DNA from: Pseudofrankia saprophytica
Lineage (GTDB): Bacteria; Actinomycetota; Actinomycetes; Frankiales; Frankiaceae
Reading direction: 5' to 3'
Length of the DNA stretch: 64,000 nt
NCBI RefSeq assembly: GCF_000235425.2
Contig: NZ_KI912267.1
Span: 769,097-833,096 of the forward strand
Shown here: positions 7,702 to 16,078 of the stretch, in pieces
How the letters are laid out: every line of letters starts with the position of its first letter
Numbering within the stretch: the first letter of the stretch is position 1
The notes under the pieces: model-generated
Database searches by the model: none
Told to the model about the DNA's origin: nothing
Seen by the model: only the letters and a program-made list of their open reading frames with translations
Position numbers and translations under genes: made by a program

Positions 7702-9206
7702 CCGGCCTGGGCCTCTCCAGTCGGGTCTGGCTCGGTCTCGTCCTCCCACGGATGCCGCCGGTCCGGCGTGCGCGGCGCCCAGTCCGGCGGGCCCGCGAGC
7801 CGGGAGACGCCGGCGGCGGCGAGACCGGAGGCGATCGCGAGGCGGCGCGCGAGCGGGCGGGCCCGCTCGATCTGGTCGCGCTCGTCGACGACCACGCAGG
7901 CATGGTCGTCGACCAGCCTGCGCCCGTCGACCCAGACGTCGCGCACCGCCCGCGGTGACGCGCCGTAGACGAGCTGGCCGCACGGGTCGTGCAGCATGGA
8001 GACGCAGACCGAGTCCTGCAGCAGCACCAGGTCGGCCCGTTTCCCCGGCTCGAGGCTGCCGACCAGGTCGTCGAGACCCAGCGCCCTGGCGCCGTCGAGG
8101 GTCGCCATCCGCAGCACGGTCGGCGCGTCGATCACCGCCGGGTCGACGGCGTGGACCTTCGCCAGCAGCGCCGCCATCTTGACCGCCTGCAGCATGTCCT
8201 GGCTGTCGTTGGAGGCCGCGCCGTCGGTGCCGATCCCGACGGCGACGCCGGCGGCTCGCAGCCGGGCCACCGGGCACACCCCGGAACCGAGAATCATGTT
8301 CGCGACCGGGTTGTGGGCGATCGCGACCCCGTGGCCGGCGAGGATCTCGACGTCCGCCTCGGTGACCCACACCCCGTGGCCGGCGATGAGCGGCCGCTCG
8401 AACATGCCGAGGCGCAGCGCGTGCGGGATCGTCCGCCGGCCCCAGCGGGAGCTGGCGGCGACCAGCTCCTCGCGTACCTCGGCGAGATGGGTGTGCACCG
8501 CCCAGTTCCTGGCGCGGCAGGCGTCGACGCCCGCCTCCAGCAGCTCGTCGCTCTGCCCGAGCAGGGTGCCGACGCCGTAGCGGAAGCCGACCGGCGCGCC
8601 GCGGGCCGCCGCCAGGGCGACGGCCGCCGCCAGGTCGTCCTGCTCGTCCATGATCCGCTTGACGTCCGCCCAGGGTGACCCAGGCTCAAAGGCGTCCTCG
8701 GCGCCGAACGAGACGACGCCGCGCAGGCCGGCGCCAACCAGTCCGTCGACGACGCCGAGGCTCGCGAAATCGTCGCGGTTGCTGTGCACGAACATGTCGT
8801 TGACGGTGGTGACGCCGGTCAGCAGCAGCTCGACGGCGCGCAGCAGCGTGCCCTCCCGGGCGTCCTCCTGTGTGAGGACCGAGCCGAGCGGCCCGACGAT
8901 CCGCTCCCCCCATTCGAACAGCGTCAGCTCCGAGCCCATCCCGGTCGTCAGCGCCTCGGACAGGTGGGTGTGCGCGTTGACGAGACCCGGGATCAGCAGC
9001 CCCGTCCCGTCGCCGACGACCGGCACGTCAGGCAGGCCGGCTCGCAGCTCGTCGTAGGCACCGACCGCGACGATCTCGCCGCCGCGGATGTGAACGGCGC
9101 CGTCGGCGAGGTCGCCCTCGGGGCCGACGGTGAGCACCCACGCGGCCCGCACCAGCGTCTCCACGCGCTCCGGCAGGCCGTCCGGACGCGGCACCGTGTC
9201 GGCCAC
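7698..9206 (-). CDS. Amidohydrolase, TRZ/ATZ/MtaD-type deaminase
   Basis: 502-residue metal-dependent hydrolase of the cytosine-deaminase/chlorohydrolase branch. Metal ligands and catalytic residues are in order: NAHTHLSE (HxH), VHTHLAEVREE (His then Glu), GHGVWVTEADVEIL (His) and GTDGAASNDSQDML (Asp). The C-terminal GSLEPGKRADLVLL closes the composite beta-domain. The closest functional groups deaminate S-adenosylhomocysteine/methylthioadenosine, 8-oxoguanine or related amino-heterocycles; the substrate cannot be fixed from sequence. GTG at 9206 is preferred because GGGAGAA lies about 7 nt upstream. It stands alone, converging with the DUF3710 gene. Confidence 0.92.
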   Translation of the reverse strand: MADTVPRPDGLPERVETLVRAAWVLTVGPEGDLADGAVHIRGGEIVAVGAYDELRAGLPDVPVVGDGTGLLIPGLVNAHTHLSEALTTGMGSELTLFEWGERIVGPLGSVLTQEDAREGTLLRAVELLLTGVTTVNDMFVHSNRDDFASLGVVDGLVGAGLRGVVSFGAEDAFEPGSPWADVKRIMDEQDDLAAAVALAAARGAPVGFRYGVGTLLGQSDELLEAGVDACRARNWAVHTHLAEVREELVAASSRWGRRTIPHALRLGMFERPLIAGHGVWVTEADVEILAGHGVAIAHNPVANMILGSGVCPVARLRAAGVAVGIGTDGAASNDSQDMLQAVKMAALLAKVHAVDPAVIDAPTVLRMATLDGARALGLDDLVGSLEPGKRADLVLLQDSVCVSMLHDPCGQLVYGASPRAVRDVWVDGRRLVDDHACVVVDERDQIERARPLARRLAIASGLAAAGVSRLAGPPDWAPRTPDRRHPWEDETEPDPTGEAQAG

Positions 9207-9382
9207 AGCGCGATTCTCCCATCCGGCGCGGCTTCCCATGCGGCCCGGCCGTGCCACGACCACCCCACAACCAGCCCACATCCCCATGCCCAAACCACAC
9301 CCCCATCAACGCTCATCAACGTCGACACTCGCGAGCGGGCGGGTCCGCGGCGTGCCGTGGACCATGTGGTCAGCTGTGGAGC

Positions 9383-9592
9383 GTGGAGGCGCGGCCCGAC
9401 CGGCAGGAGATCGTCCGGTACTGCCTGGAGTGCGCCCGGCACAGCGTCCTGCTCGCTACCGGCCATGGCTCGCTGTGGGAGTGCGCCGGCTGCGGCACCT
9501 GGCTCAGGTGGCCGGCCCAGCCCGCCGTCCCCGACCTGGCAGGCGTCGTGCTCCTCGACCACCGGCGGCCCGGACGGCGCAAGGCGTCCTGA
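9383..9592 (+). CDS. Small zinc-ribbon-like protein
   Basis: 69 residues if GTG 9383 is the start (preceded by GGAG, very close). The sequence has two Cys pairs, YCLECARH and WECAGCGTW, separated by 15 residues, as in a single zinc ribbon (CxxC-15-CxxC). The reading frame has clear high-GC third positions. It stops at TGA 9590-9592, exactly where coding-like composition jumps to the +1 frame (9589 onward). It may therefore be a complete small protein or the front half of a frameshifted longer gene. No function can be assigned. Confidence 0.55.
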   Translation: MEARPDRQEIVRYCLECARHSVLLATGHGSLWECAGCGTWLRWPAQPAVPDLAGVVLLDHRRPGRRKAS

Positions 9593-9897
9593 GCGGACTC
9601 GCCCGGCTGGCCGCGCTGCGCCTCGACACCGGCGACCTCGCCTCGTTCGACGCCTTCGTCGGTGCGGTTCGGGCGACCCTCACACCGTGGGGCCGCTCGA
9701 CGCTCGACTACCTGGCCAACAGGTTGAACGCCCTCGTCAGGGCACAGGATGGATTGTGCGTCTCGTTTCACGAGAGTACGGTTCCCGGCACGAGGCAAGG
9801 CCGTTTCGACACCGAGTCGGCGGGCCGCGCGGAGTGCGGGGCCGCTGCACGCCTCGGCCGGCGACGGCCCAGCCATGAACGGGGCGTGAGCCCCTGA
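9589..9897 (+). CDS. Possible coupled ORF or displaced C-terminal half of the zinc-ribbon gene
   Basis: From CTG 9589, which overlaps the zinc-ribbon stop (CTGA), the frame encodes LSGLARLAALRLDTGDLASF and onward to a TGA at 9895-9897. Third-position GC is strongly coding-like up to about 9770 and fades afterwards. No ATG/GTG/TTG lies near the beginning, so it is either CTG-initiated by coupling (AAGG 4 nt upstream), read by frameshifting from the preceding ORF, or a decayed pseudogene. The peptide is helical-looking with no recognisable domain. Confidence 0.35.
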   Translation: MSGLARLAALRLDTGDLASFDAFVGAVRATLTPWGRSTLDYLANRLNALVRAQDGLCVSFHESTVPGTRQGRFDTESAGRAECGAAARLGRRRPSHERGVSP

Positions 9898-9914
9898 CGC
9901 CGGTGGGAGTCCGC

Positions 9915-11999
9915 ATGGCCGTGGCAGGTACAGACGTGGCGAGCGCGGGCATGGGCGCGGCGGTCACGGACGCGGCAGGCACTCACCGCGCGGGCGCCGG
10001 CGAGGCGGCCACCAGGACGGTTCGCAGCTTCTGCCGGGTGTGCACCTCGGTCTGTGGAATCCTCGTCGAGACCGCCGGAGACCAGGTCTTACGGGTGCGC
10101 GGCGACCGGGACCACCCGATGTCCGCCGGCTACACCTGCCCGAAGGGGCGGGCACTCCCCGACGTGCACCACCACCCCGACCGGTTGGAACGCCCGCTCC
10201 TGCGCGACGGCGACGGCTTCCGCCCCACCACCTGGGACGAGTGCCTCGACGACCTTGGCACCCGGGTCCGGGCGATCATCGACGAGCACGGGCCGTCGGC
10301 CGTCGGGATCTTCTTCGGCAGCGGCGTCGGGATGGACGCGGCCGGCTACAAGCTGGCGCAGTCCCTGCACCGGGCCATCGGGACGCCGGCGAAGTTCAGC
10401 CCGCTGACCATCGACGGCACGGCGAAGGTGCTCATCTCCGACCTCGTCGGCGGGACGCCGGCGCTCGCCGGCCGCCCCGACTACGACACGGCGACGTTCG
10501 TCCTGTTCGTCGGCAGCAACCCGGTCGTCTCCCACGGGCACACCGTCGCGATGCCCAACCCGATCGGGACGCTGAAGGCGCTGCGCGACCGCGGTGAGAT
10601 CTGGGTCGTCGACCCCCGCCACACCGAGACCGCGAAGCTGGCCACCGGCCACCTCGCCCCGCGCCCGGGCACGGACCACGCCGTGCTCGCCTACCTGGTC
10701 CGCGAGGTGCTGCGCGACGGCGCGCGCCGCGACGTCCTGGAGAGCCGCTGCGTCGACGCCGACGTGCTCGCCACCGCCGTCGAGCCCTTCACGCTGGCGC
10801 ACACGGCCGCGGTGTGCGACGTGCCGGCGGACGAGCTGACCGCGCTGCTCGCCGCGGTCCGCCGGGCCGAACGGGTCGCCGTCGAGACGGGCACCGGCGT
10901 CACCATGTCGGCGAGCGCGAACGTCACCCAGTGGCTCGGGTGGGCCCTGATGATCATCACCGGATCGATGAACCAGCCGGGCGGCGCCTGGTTCCACCCG
11001 GGGTTCGCCAGCCGGCTCGAGAACGTCCAGCTCCCGGTCTCGCCAGCCGACGGCTCGTTCGGCCCCGGGCCGCGCAGCCGTCCCGAGACGCATTCCTTCC
11101 TCGGCGAGTGGCCGTGCGCGGTGCTGGCCGATGAGATCGAGGCCGGCAACATCCGCGCCGTGCTGAACCTCGGCGGCCACCTCGTCACCGCCTTCCCGGA
11201 CACCGAGACGCTGGTGCCGGCGCTGCGCAAGCTCGACGTGTTCGCGACGATCGAGATCATCGCGAACGAGACGACCGCGCTGTCGACGCACGTCCTGCCG
11301 ACGAAGGACCAGCTCGAGCGGGCCGACATCACCCTCTGGGACAACCTGATGCCGCGGGTGGCCACCCAGTACACGCCGGCGGTCGTCGAACCGGTCGGCG
11401 ACCGGCGCTCCACCTGGTGGGTGCTCGCCGAGCTGGGCCGCCGCCTCGGCCACGACCTCGCGGCCACCTCCGGCGAGGCGGCCACGGACGGGGCCAGACT
11501 GGCGAAGGTCGTCCCCCGTGGCACGTTCGGCGAGGACCTGACGACCCGGCAGTGGGCCGAGACGGACCGGCAGCTACCCGCGCTGTGGGTCGAGCGGCAC
11601 CTCGACCGGCTCGGCGGCTGGCGCCTCGCGCCCCGGCTGCTCGTCGACCAGCTGGCCGGGCTGACCGAGCCCGCGCCGCTCGTCTTCGTACCGCGGCGGC
11701 AGAAGCGGCACCTGAACTCCCAGTTCGACTTCCTTGGCGCCGAGGTCGAGATCCTCGTCCACCCCGACGACGCGGCCACCGCCGGCGTGCGCGACGGCGA
11801 GCCGCTGGTCGTCCGCACCGCGCACGGCGAGATCACCGGCATCGCCCGCGTCGACCCGGCGATCCGGCGCGGCGCTGTCTCCATCCCGCACGGCCACCAG
11901 TCCGCCAACGTCAACCGCCTCACCGACAGGCTCGACCTCGACCCCGTCACCGGCATGGCCCACTACTCCGGCGTCCCCGTGACCATCAGCCCGGCGTAA
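9915..11999 (+). CDS. Molybdopterin oxidoreductase with N-terminal 4Fe-4S site (formate dehydrogenase/nitrate reductase-like)
   Basis: 694 residues from ATG 9915 (GGGAG 5 nt upstream; GTG 9903 is an alternative). The N-terminus carries the Mo/W-bis-MGD family iron-sulfur motif with Cys40, Cys43, Cys47 and Cys75 (SFCRVCTSVCG...GYTCPKG). The domain-II FFGSGVG and domain-III LFVGSNPVVSHG and VVDPRHTETAKLA regions follow. The C-terminal MPT-binding domain has HLNSQFDF, VLVHP-like EILVHPDDA and GAVSIPHGHQSANVN. It resembles the cytosolic FdhF/assimilatory-type catalytic subunits. No electron-transfer subunit, membrane anchor or Mo-cofactor gene is adjacent, so redox partner and substrate are unknown. 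No Tat signal is seen, so it is probably cytoplasmic. Confidence 0.9.
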   Translation: MAVAGTDVASAGMGAAVTDAAGTHRAGAGEAATRTVRSFCRVCTSVCGILVETAGDQVLRVRGDRDHPMSAGYTCPKGRALPDVHHHPDRLERPLLRDGDGFRPTTWDECLDDLGTRVRAIIDEHGPSAVGIFFGSGVGMDAAGYKLAQSLHRAIGTPAKFSPLTIDGTAKVLISDLVGGTPALAGRPDYDTATFVLFVGSNPVVSHGHTVAMPNPIGTLKALRDRGEIWVVDPRHTETAKLATGHLAPRPGTDHAVLAYLVREVLRDGARRDVLESRCVDADVLATAVEPFTLAHTAAVCDVPADELTALLAAVRRAERVAVETGTGVTMSASANVTQWLGWALMIITGSMNQPGGAWFHPGFASRLENVQLPVSPADGSFGPGPRSRPETHSFLGEWPCAVLADEIEAGNIRAVLNLGGHLVTAFPDTETLVPALRKLDVFATIEIIANETTALSTHVLPTKDQLERADITLWDNLMPRVATQYTPAVVEPVGDRRSTWWVLAELGRRLGHDLAATSGEAATDGARLAKVVPRGTFGEDLTTRQWAETDRQLPALWVERHLDRLGGWRLAPRLLVDQLAGLTEPAPLVFVPRRQKRHLNSQFDFLGAEVEILVHPDDAATAGVRDGEPLVVRTAHGEITGIARVDPAIRRGAVSIPHGHQSANVNRLTDRLDLDPVTGMAHYSGVPVTISPA

Positions 12000-12140
12000 G
12001 GCCGCGCCAGCCCAGGTCGCCGCCCAGGCCGTGCCGGCGGTCGTCGTGAATCCGACGGGATGTCCGGCTTCGGGCTGGCGGTGTGGCACCGTGACCAGGT
12101 GATCTTTGGACGGGCCGCGCGGTCACGGGGGTCCGTGTCC

Positions 12141-12758
12141 GTGCCAGGGGCGCGGGCCGTCGCCATGGCCGTCACACTCGCGCTCGCCGGCGCCTGCTCG
12201 CTGCTCAGGGCCGACGGCCCACCGCCGGAGCTCGTGATCGACGCCGCCTACGCCAGAGTGCTTTCCGGCAGCACGCTCGACGACTTCGACCGGCTGGCCG
12301 GAGGGCGGTCGACTCCGCTTGACCCGGCGTCGGCCCGCCTGGTCGGGCCGACGTTCGGCGTGCACCTCGACGCCACGGCGGTCACGACCTCGGTGGACGA
12401 CGGCCTGCTCTTCGAAAGCCTCGCGCGCCACCTCCACCCGGACGACGTGTCGGCACGGCTGCGCGGCACGCACCGGACCAGCCCCGGCCACGAGCTGGTG
12501 CTCGCCCACGTGCCCGTCGGCCAGCACCTGCCGGAGCCGGACCTCGGCTATCCCAGCGACGGGCTCTTCACCGGCTGGCAGGTCATGGTCGACGGCCGGC
12601 CCCTCGCCCTCACCGACAACGGCGACCCGCCCTCGCTCGGCACGGGGTCGGTCCTCGCGGTCAGCGTGCCCGTCGGCTCGGACCCCTACCTGTACGCCAC
12701 CGCCGACGGCCGAACCCAGATGATCAGCATGCGTACCGGCCGGCCACCGGCGGCCTAG
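12141..12758 (+). CDS. Putative lipoprotein of unknown function
   Basis: 205 residues from GTG 12141 (CACGGGGG about 9 nt upstream; GTG 12135 and ATG 12060 are alternatives). The N-terminus VPGARAVAMAVTLALAGACS is a short lipoprotein signal with lipobox LAGA-C at Cys19, so the product is probably anchored to the outer face of the membrane. The mature part is soluble, with no recognised domain; it contains a DFDRLAGG segment and a beta-rich C-terminal half (FTGWQVMVDGRPLALTDNG). It follows the molybdo-enzyme by about 140 nt. No functional link can be claimed. Confidence 0.65.
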   Translation: MPGARAVAMAVTLALAGACSLLRADGPPPELVIDAAYARVLSGSTLDDFDRLAGGRSTPLDPASARLVGPTFGVHLDATAVTTSVDDGLLFESLARHLHPDDVSARLRGTHRTSPGHELVLAHVPVGQHLPEPDLGYPSDGLFTGWQVMVDGRPLALTDNGDPPSLGTGSVLAVSVPVGSDPYLYATADGRTQMISMRTGRPPAA

Positions 12759-12863
12759 CGGCCTGGCGCCAGTCGCGATCTTTACGTTCCGCGGTGCGCG
12801 CCGCGTCGGCGCCCAGCCCTAGCAGGCGGCAGCTCTGACGACCTGGGCAGCGACGGTCCTCGC

Positions 12864-12901
12864 TTGCGACAGATACAACGAAATCGTATAGTCCGAAATC
12901 G
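12864..12901 (+). promoter_or_regulatory. Candidate leaderless promoter and operator of the MarR gene
   Basis: A -35-like TTGCGA (12864-12869) lies exactly 17 nt from a -10-like TATAGT (12887-12892). That places the transcription start at about 12899-12901, on the GTG start codon, so the mRNA would be leaderless; no Shine-Dalgarno is present. A 9-bp direct repeat CGAAATCGT (12879-12887 and 12894-12902) and an imperfect ATAC...GTAT dyad (12873-12889) overlap the -10 and start site, a likely autoregulatory MarR operator. Confidence 0.6.
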
Positions 12902-13335
12902 TGGAGTTCGAATCCGAGCCCTCTGGGTGGTCGGCGCTGCTGGCCTTGCAGCGGGCCACTCATGCCACTCTGCAGGCGCTCTCCGCGCAGCTCGTGGACC
13001 TGGACCTGACCGCCTCCGAGATCAACGTGCTGGCGAACCTGGCCGACGGCCGAGGCCGGACCGTGTCCGAGCTCGGCGCGGACGTGGGCACCCGCCCCAC
13101 CACGCTGACCAGCGTGCTGGACCGCCTGGAACGACGCGGCCACATCACCCGCGGTACCCGCCCCGGAGACCGCCGGGCGGTACTCGTCGAACTCACCTCG
13201 TCCGGACGACTGGCCGCCACCGCGATCCGACGGGCCATCGCCGACCTGGAGCACCGAGCGCTCCACAGCCTGCCAGCCGACGCGATCGCCCACCTGCGTG
13301 CCGCTCTGCAAGCCCTGGCGGAGGTGCCCCAGTGA
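12901..13335 (+). CDS. MarR-family transcriptional regulator
   Basis: 144 residues, typical MarR length. The central winged helix shows LTASEINVLANLADG, TVSELGADVGTRPTTLTSVLDRLERRGHITR and the wing PGDRRAVLVELTSSGR. Flanking N- and C-terminal helices form the dimer interface. The GTG start has no ribosome-binding site but sits at the predicted transcription start, indicating leaderless expression. Its stop overlaps the GTG of the next gene (GTGA), so the two are co-translated. The regulator probably controls its own small operon; the ligand is unknown. Confidence 0.92.
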   Translation: MEFESEPSGWSALLALQRATHATLQALSAQLVDLDLTASEINVLANLADGRGRTVSELGADVGTRPTTLTSVLDRLERRGHITRGTRPGDRRAVLVELTSSGRLAATAIRRAIADLEHRALHSLPADAIAHLRAALQALAEVPQ

Positions 13336-13766
13336 CCATGCATCCCCCCGACGAGCACGGCGTCACCGCCCCCGACTTCGATGCGTTGATGGCGGAGGCG
13401 ACGGCGACCACTGAGCAGTTCGGCCACCGGGAACATGTCCATCTGACGTGGCTGGCCGTGCGACGGGTCGGCGTGTCCGCGGCGGTCGGCCTGGTCAGCG
13501 ATGGTCTCCGGCGCACCGCCCGCCAGGCGGGGGTGCCGCAGAAGTACCACGCGACCATCAGCCGGGCCTGGGTGGAGCTGGTTGGCCACCACGCGGCCGA
13601 AGACGGCGAGGGCGACTTCAACGCGTTCGCGAACCACCACCGCGCCCTGCTCGACAAACGCCTCCTGGCCCGTTTCTACCGTCCGGCGACGCTGGCCTCT
13701 TCCCAGGCCAGGACCAGCTGGGTCGAACCCGACCTCGCTCCATTCCCGTGGGCTCACCAGGGCTGA
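13332..13766 (+). CDS. Conserved hypothetical protein with HREH and KYH motifs, coupled to MarR
   Basis: 144 residues from GTG 13332 (overlapping the MarR stop; ATG 13338 is also possible). Striking motifs are FGHREHVHLTWLAVRR near residue 38 and QKYHATISRAWVELVGHH near residue 70. The C-terminus is LLARFYRPATLASSQART. This matches a widespread uncharacterised bacterial family with an HREH-x-LAW signature and KYHxTI, whose clustered histidines suggest metal binding or hydrolase-like chemistry. It is mostly helical with no membrane segment. Translational coupling to MarR suggests it is the effector or enzyme that MarR controls. Confidence 0.7.
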   Translation: MTMHPPDEHGVTAPDFDALMAEATATTEQFGHREHVHLTWLAVRRVGVSAAVGLVSDGLRRTARQAGVPQKYHATISRAWVELVGHHAAEDGEGDFNAFANHHRALLDKRLLARFYRPATLASSQARTSWVEPDLAPFPWAHQG

Positions 13767-13842
13767 GCCGGGCGGTCGGAGCGGACGCCGGGCGGTCGGA
13801 GCGGACGCCGGGCAGCGCCGCGGTGTCGCGGCGCGGTCGACA

Positions 13843-14613
13843 ATGGCGTGTGTGCGAATCCGGCGGATCAAGGCGTGTCTGAACGGCGGCCGCGGGCGCT
13901 CCGAGCATGCGGCGGTGCCGGTGACCCCGACGGAGCTGGCCGTCGCCGCGGCCGGAGCGGCCGCGGCCGGAGCGGAGGCGGTGCATCTGCACCCGCGCGA
14001 CGAAGCCGGTGCCGAGTCGCTCGCCGCGGTGGACATCGGGGCGGCGGTGCGTGCCGTGCGCCAGCGCTGCCCGGGGACACAGGTCGGCGTAAGCACCGGC
14101 CTGTGGATCGCCGGTGGTGACCCGAAGGTTCGGCTGGCGGCCGTCGGGACGTGGGCGAGGCTGCCGGTCCCCGAGCGGCCGGGGTTCGCGTCCGTGAACG
14201 TGAGCGAACCCGGTTTCGAGGCGGTCGTCGAGTCGTTGCTGGCGTCCGGGATCGAGGTCGAGGCGGGCGTCTGGTCGGTCGCCGACGCGGACGCGCTGGC
14301 CGCGTCGGGGCTCGCCGGCCGGTGCGTCCGACTGCTGGTGGAGATCATCGATGTTCCGGCGGCCGACGCCGAGAACGCCGCGACGGCCGTCCTTGCCCGG
14401 CTCGACGCCCTGGGCGTACCCGGGCCCCGGCTGTTGCACGGTGAGGGCGAGGCCACCTGGCCGCTGGTCGCCCTGGCGGGGCGGCTCGGCCTTGCGACCC
14501 GCATCGGGCTGGAGGACACCGTCACAGACCCCGCCGGGCGCCCCGCCGCCGACAACGCCAGTCTTGTTCGCGCCGCCCTGGCGCTCTGGACGTCGCCAGA
14601 CCCACGTGCATGA
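13843..14613 (+). CDS. BKACE-family enzyme (DUF849, beta-keto acid cleavage type)
   Basis: 256 residues, a TIM-barrel zinc enzyme of the DUF849/BKACE family. Family members condense acetyl-CoA with a beta-keto acid such as 3-keto-5-aminohexanoate and release an aminoacyl-CoA plus acetoacetate. Visible signatures: KACLNGGRGRSEH near the N-terminus, AEAVHLHPRDEAG (metal-binding HxH), VGVSTGLWI and, late, RIGLEDTVTDPAGR. It is slightly shorter than the usual 270-310 residues, with a compact C-terminus. ATG 13843 is the natural start. No lysine-fermentation or carnitine genes are adjacent, so the keto acid substrate is unknown. Confidence 0.85.
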   Translation: MACVRIRRIKACLNGGRGRSEHAAVPVTPTELAVAAAGAAAAGAEAVHLHPRDEAGAESLAAVDIGAAVRAVRQRCPGTQVGVSTGLWIAGGDPKVRLAAVGTWARLPVPERPGFASVNVSEPGFEAVVESLLASGIEVEAGVWSVADADALAASGLAGRCVRLLVEIIDVPAADAENAATAVLARLDALGVPGPRLLHGEGEATWPLVALAGRLGLATRIGLEDTVTDPAGRPAADNASLVRAALALWTSPDPRA

Positions 14614-14675
14614 ACGGAACCTCGTGACCGTCGTTCGCAACGCCGCCGACGATCCCGCCGGATCATGGATCAGCT

Positions 14676-14736
14676 CATGATCTGGTGGGATCCTCGGCGT
14701 CAGAGCGAGGAAATGAAATTACTCAACTGATCGGCG
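14676..14736 (+). repeat. Dispersed repeat family 1, copy A
   Basis: Begins CATGATCTGGTGGGA and contains the conserved core AGGAAATGAAATTACTCA followed by ACTGATCGGCG. The core and flanks recur in degenerate form at 16204-16264 (copy B) and 17487-17536 (copy C), all on the same strand. No ORF is encoded. Confidence 0.6.
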
Positions 14737-14962
14737 TGATGTGGGTGCCGCCTGAGGCGAGGTCCGCCCGGTCGACGGGCAGAGCGGAACGGCGGCCCGG
14801 TTGCTTCTCTCCCGCGTCGTGGCAGGTGCCCGGGAGATCCCGGGCGTCGCGTCAGACGCCAGGGGCACGAAACAGCGCTGGTCTTGACTCTGACGTCTGA
14901 CACGATTCCCCGTGACGTCGGACAGGATGAGCACGGGCTGCCCGGGCGCCCGGGCGGCGCCC

Positions 14963-15058
14963 GGCCCGGGCTCCAGACGGGGTTGACTCCGTGATCGCCA
15001 AGACGTTCCCAGCATGATTGCGTTCTTGCGTGCCAGGGCAAGGAACCGAAACTATTCA
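14963..15058 (+). repeat. Dispersed repeat family 2, copy D
   Basis: Runs from GGCCCGGGCTCC through GATCGCCA and GCGTTCTTGCGTGCCAGG to a degenerate family-1 core (AGGAACCGAAACTATTCA). The same order of blocks recurs at 17780-17862. The two families therefore appear joined in this copy. Confidence 0.5.
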
Positions 15059-15349
15059 GGTCTCGACGCCGGCGAAGCCGACGCGCGAAGCGTTCCCTTG
15101 ATCCTGTCGCCAGGCCGTTAGAATATTCGGCACCACGGGAACGCTGCTACCGCCACCGTCCAGCGTCCACCTTCACTGGGCCGTGATCGGTACCGTAGTT
15201 GCCCGGTCGCCTTCCACGGAGGCGCCTCGCGCTGCGCGTTGATGCCTTCGTCGTCTCGTAAGACCATCGGCGCTACGGTATGGGGACTGCGTAATCGGTC
15301 ACGGCGAATGCGCTGTGCGCCGCTGGCCAATGGCTGCTGGAGGCGGGCG

Positions 15350-16078
15350 ATGCGACACGGTGCACCGGGACCGGATGAGTCCACGGAGTTGAAGGCGTAC
15401 TGGTTCGTGATCCGCAAACCCCGGGTGGTGTGCGACGGCGGCGCCATGCAGATGATCTTGCCAGGCTACTTCGGTGGTCGATCGTGGGCGATACCTGCGC
15501 GCCACGTTGCTGTACAGGATCTGTCCGCTACGCCGCCGATGGCAGGGGCTCAGGAGCCGGAGCCGGTGCTTGCCCATGAGTTGATCGTCCCCTACCTGTT
15601 CACCACGGGGCCGATGACCAGACCGAACCTGCTGTTGATGTTCACCGAGCCGCAGCGCGTCCCGCCGCTGCGACTCGTGACCGCGCTCGCACCGAACACG
15701 GACCTGCCATTCGGTTACCGCTCGACGCGATCGGAGAAGGGAGCGCATGTCGACGGAATTCTTTTGCGGGCCGACAACCCCGCGGCACTGCGTGAGTCCG
15801 TTCTCACCGCAGGGGGCAGCGCCCTCGACGATCCGGTCGGCTGGCTATACGAGCACCGTGACACCGTCACGGATGTCGTCGAACAGGCAAGCCTCGCAAG
15901 ACGGCGGCGCGCGGGACGGCGCATCCAGCTCGCAGCGCTGCTGCTGTTCGTGGCAACATCCATCGGCGGGCCACGGCTCGTCGCTGACGACGGCCCATGG
16001 TGGCCCCTGTTCCTCTTCCTGGCCGTGCTGGCTGCATTGTTCGGGTTGGGCGCCTTCGGCCGTCGTCTGGCTCGCTGA
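15350..16078 (+). CDS. Membrane protein with N-terminal PH-like region
   Basis: 242 residues. ATG 15350 is supported by GGAGG 6 nt upstream. The N-terminal 150 residues are soluble and begin TELKAYWFVIRKPRVVCDGG...ILPGYFGGRSWAIPARHVAVQDL, which looks like the beta-sandwich of a bacterial PH-like domain. Two closely spaced membrane helices occupy the C-terminus (about 190-210 and 218-238), preceded by an Arg-rich stop-transfer (LARRRRAGRRIQ). No enzyme motif is present. It sits alone in a gene-poor, repeat-bearing interval, which suggests an accessory, possibly transferred gene. Function unknown. Confidence 0.7.
   Translation: MRHGAPGPDESTELKAYWFVIRKPRVVCDGGAMQMILPGYFGGRSWAIPARHVAVQDLSATPPMAGAQEPEPVLAHELIVPYLFTTGPMTRPNLLLMFTEPQRVPPLRLVTALAPNTDLPFGYRSTRSEKGAHVDGILLRADNPAALRESVLTAGGSALDDPVGWLYEHRDTVTDVVEQASLARRRRAGRRIQLAALLLFVATSIGGPRLVADDGPWWPLFLFLAVLAALFGLGAFGRRLAR

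Larger units (their letters stand above)
14614..15349 (+). other. Gene-poor accessory interval with repeat copies
   Basis: No convincing gene: third-position GC bias is absent in all frames and the short ORFs have no recognisable content. The stretch holds copy A and copy D of the dispersed repeat families described separately and a 7-bp inverted repeat GATCATG/CATGATC (14661-14682). Composition is lower in GC than neighbouring genes, consistent with accessory or degraded DNA. Confidence 0.6.
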
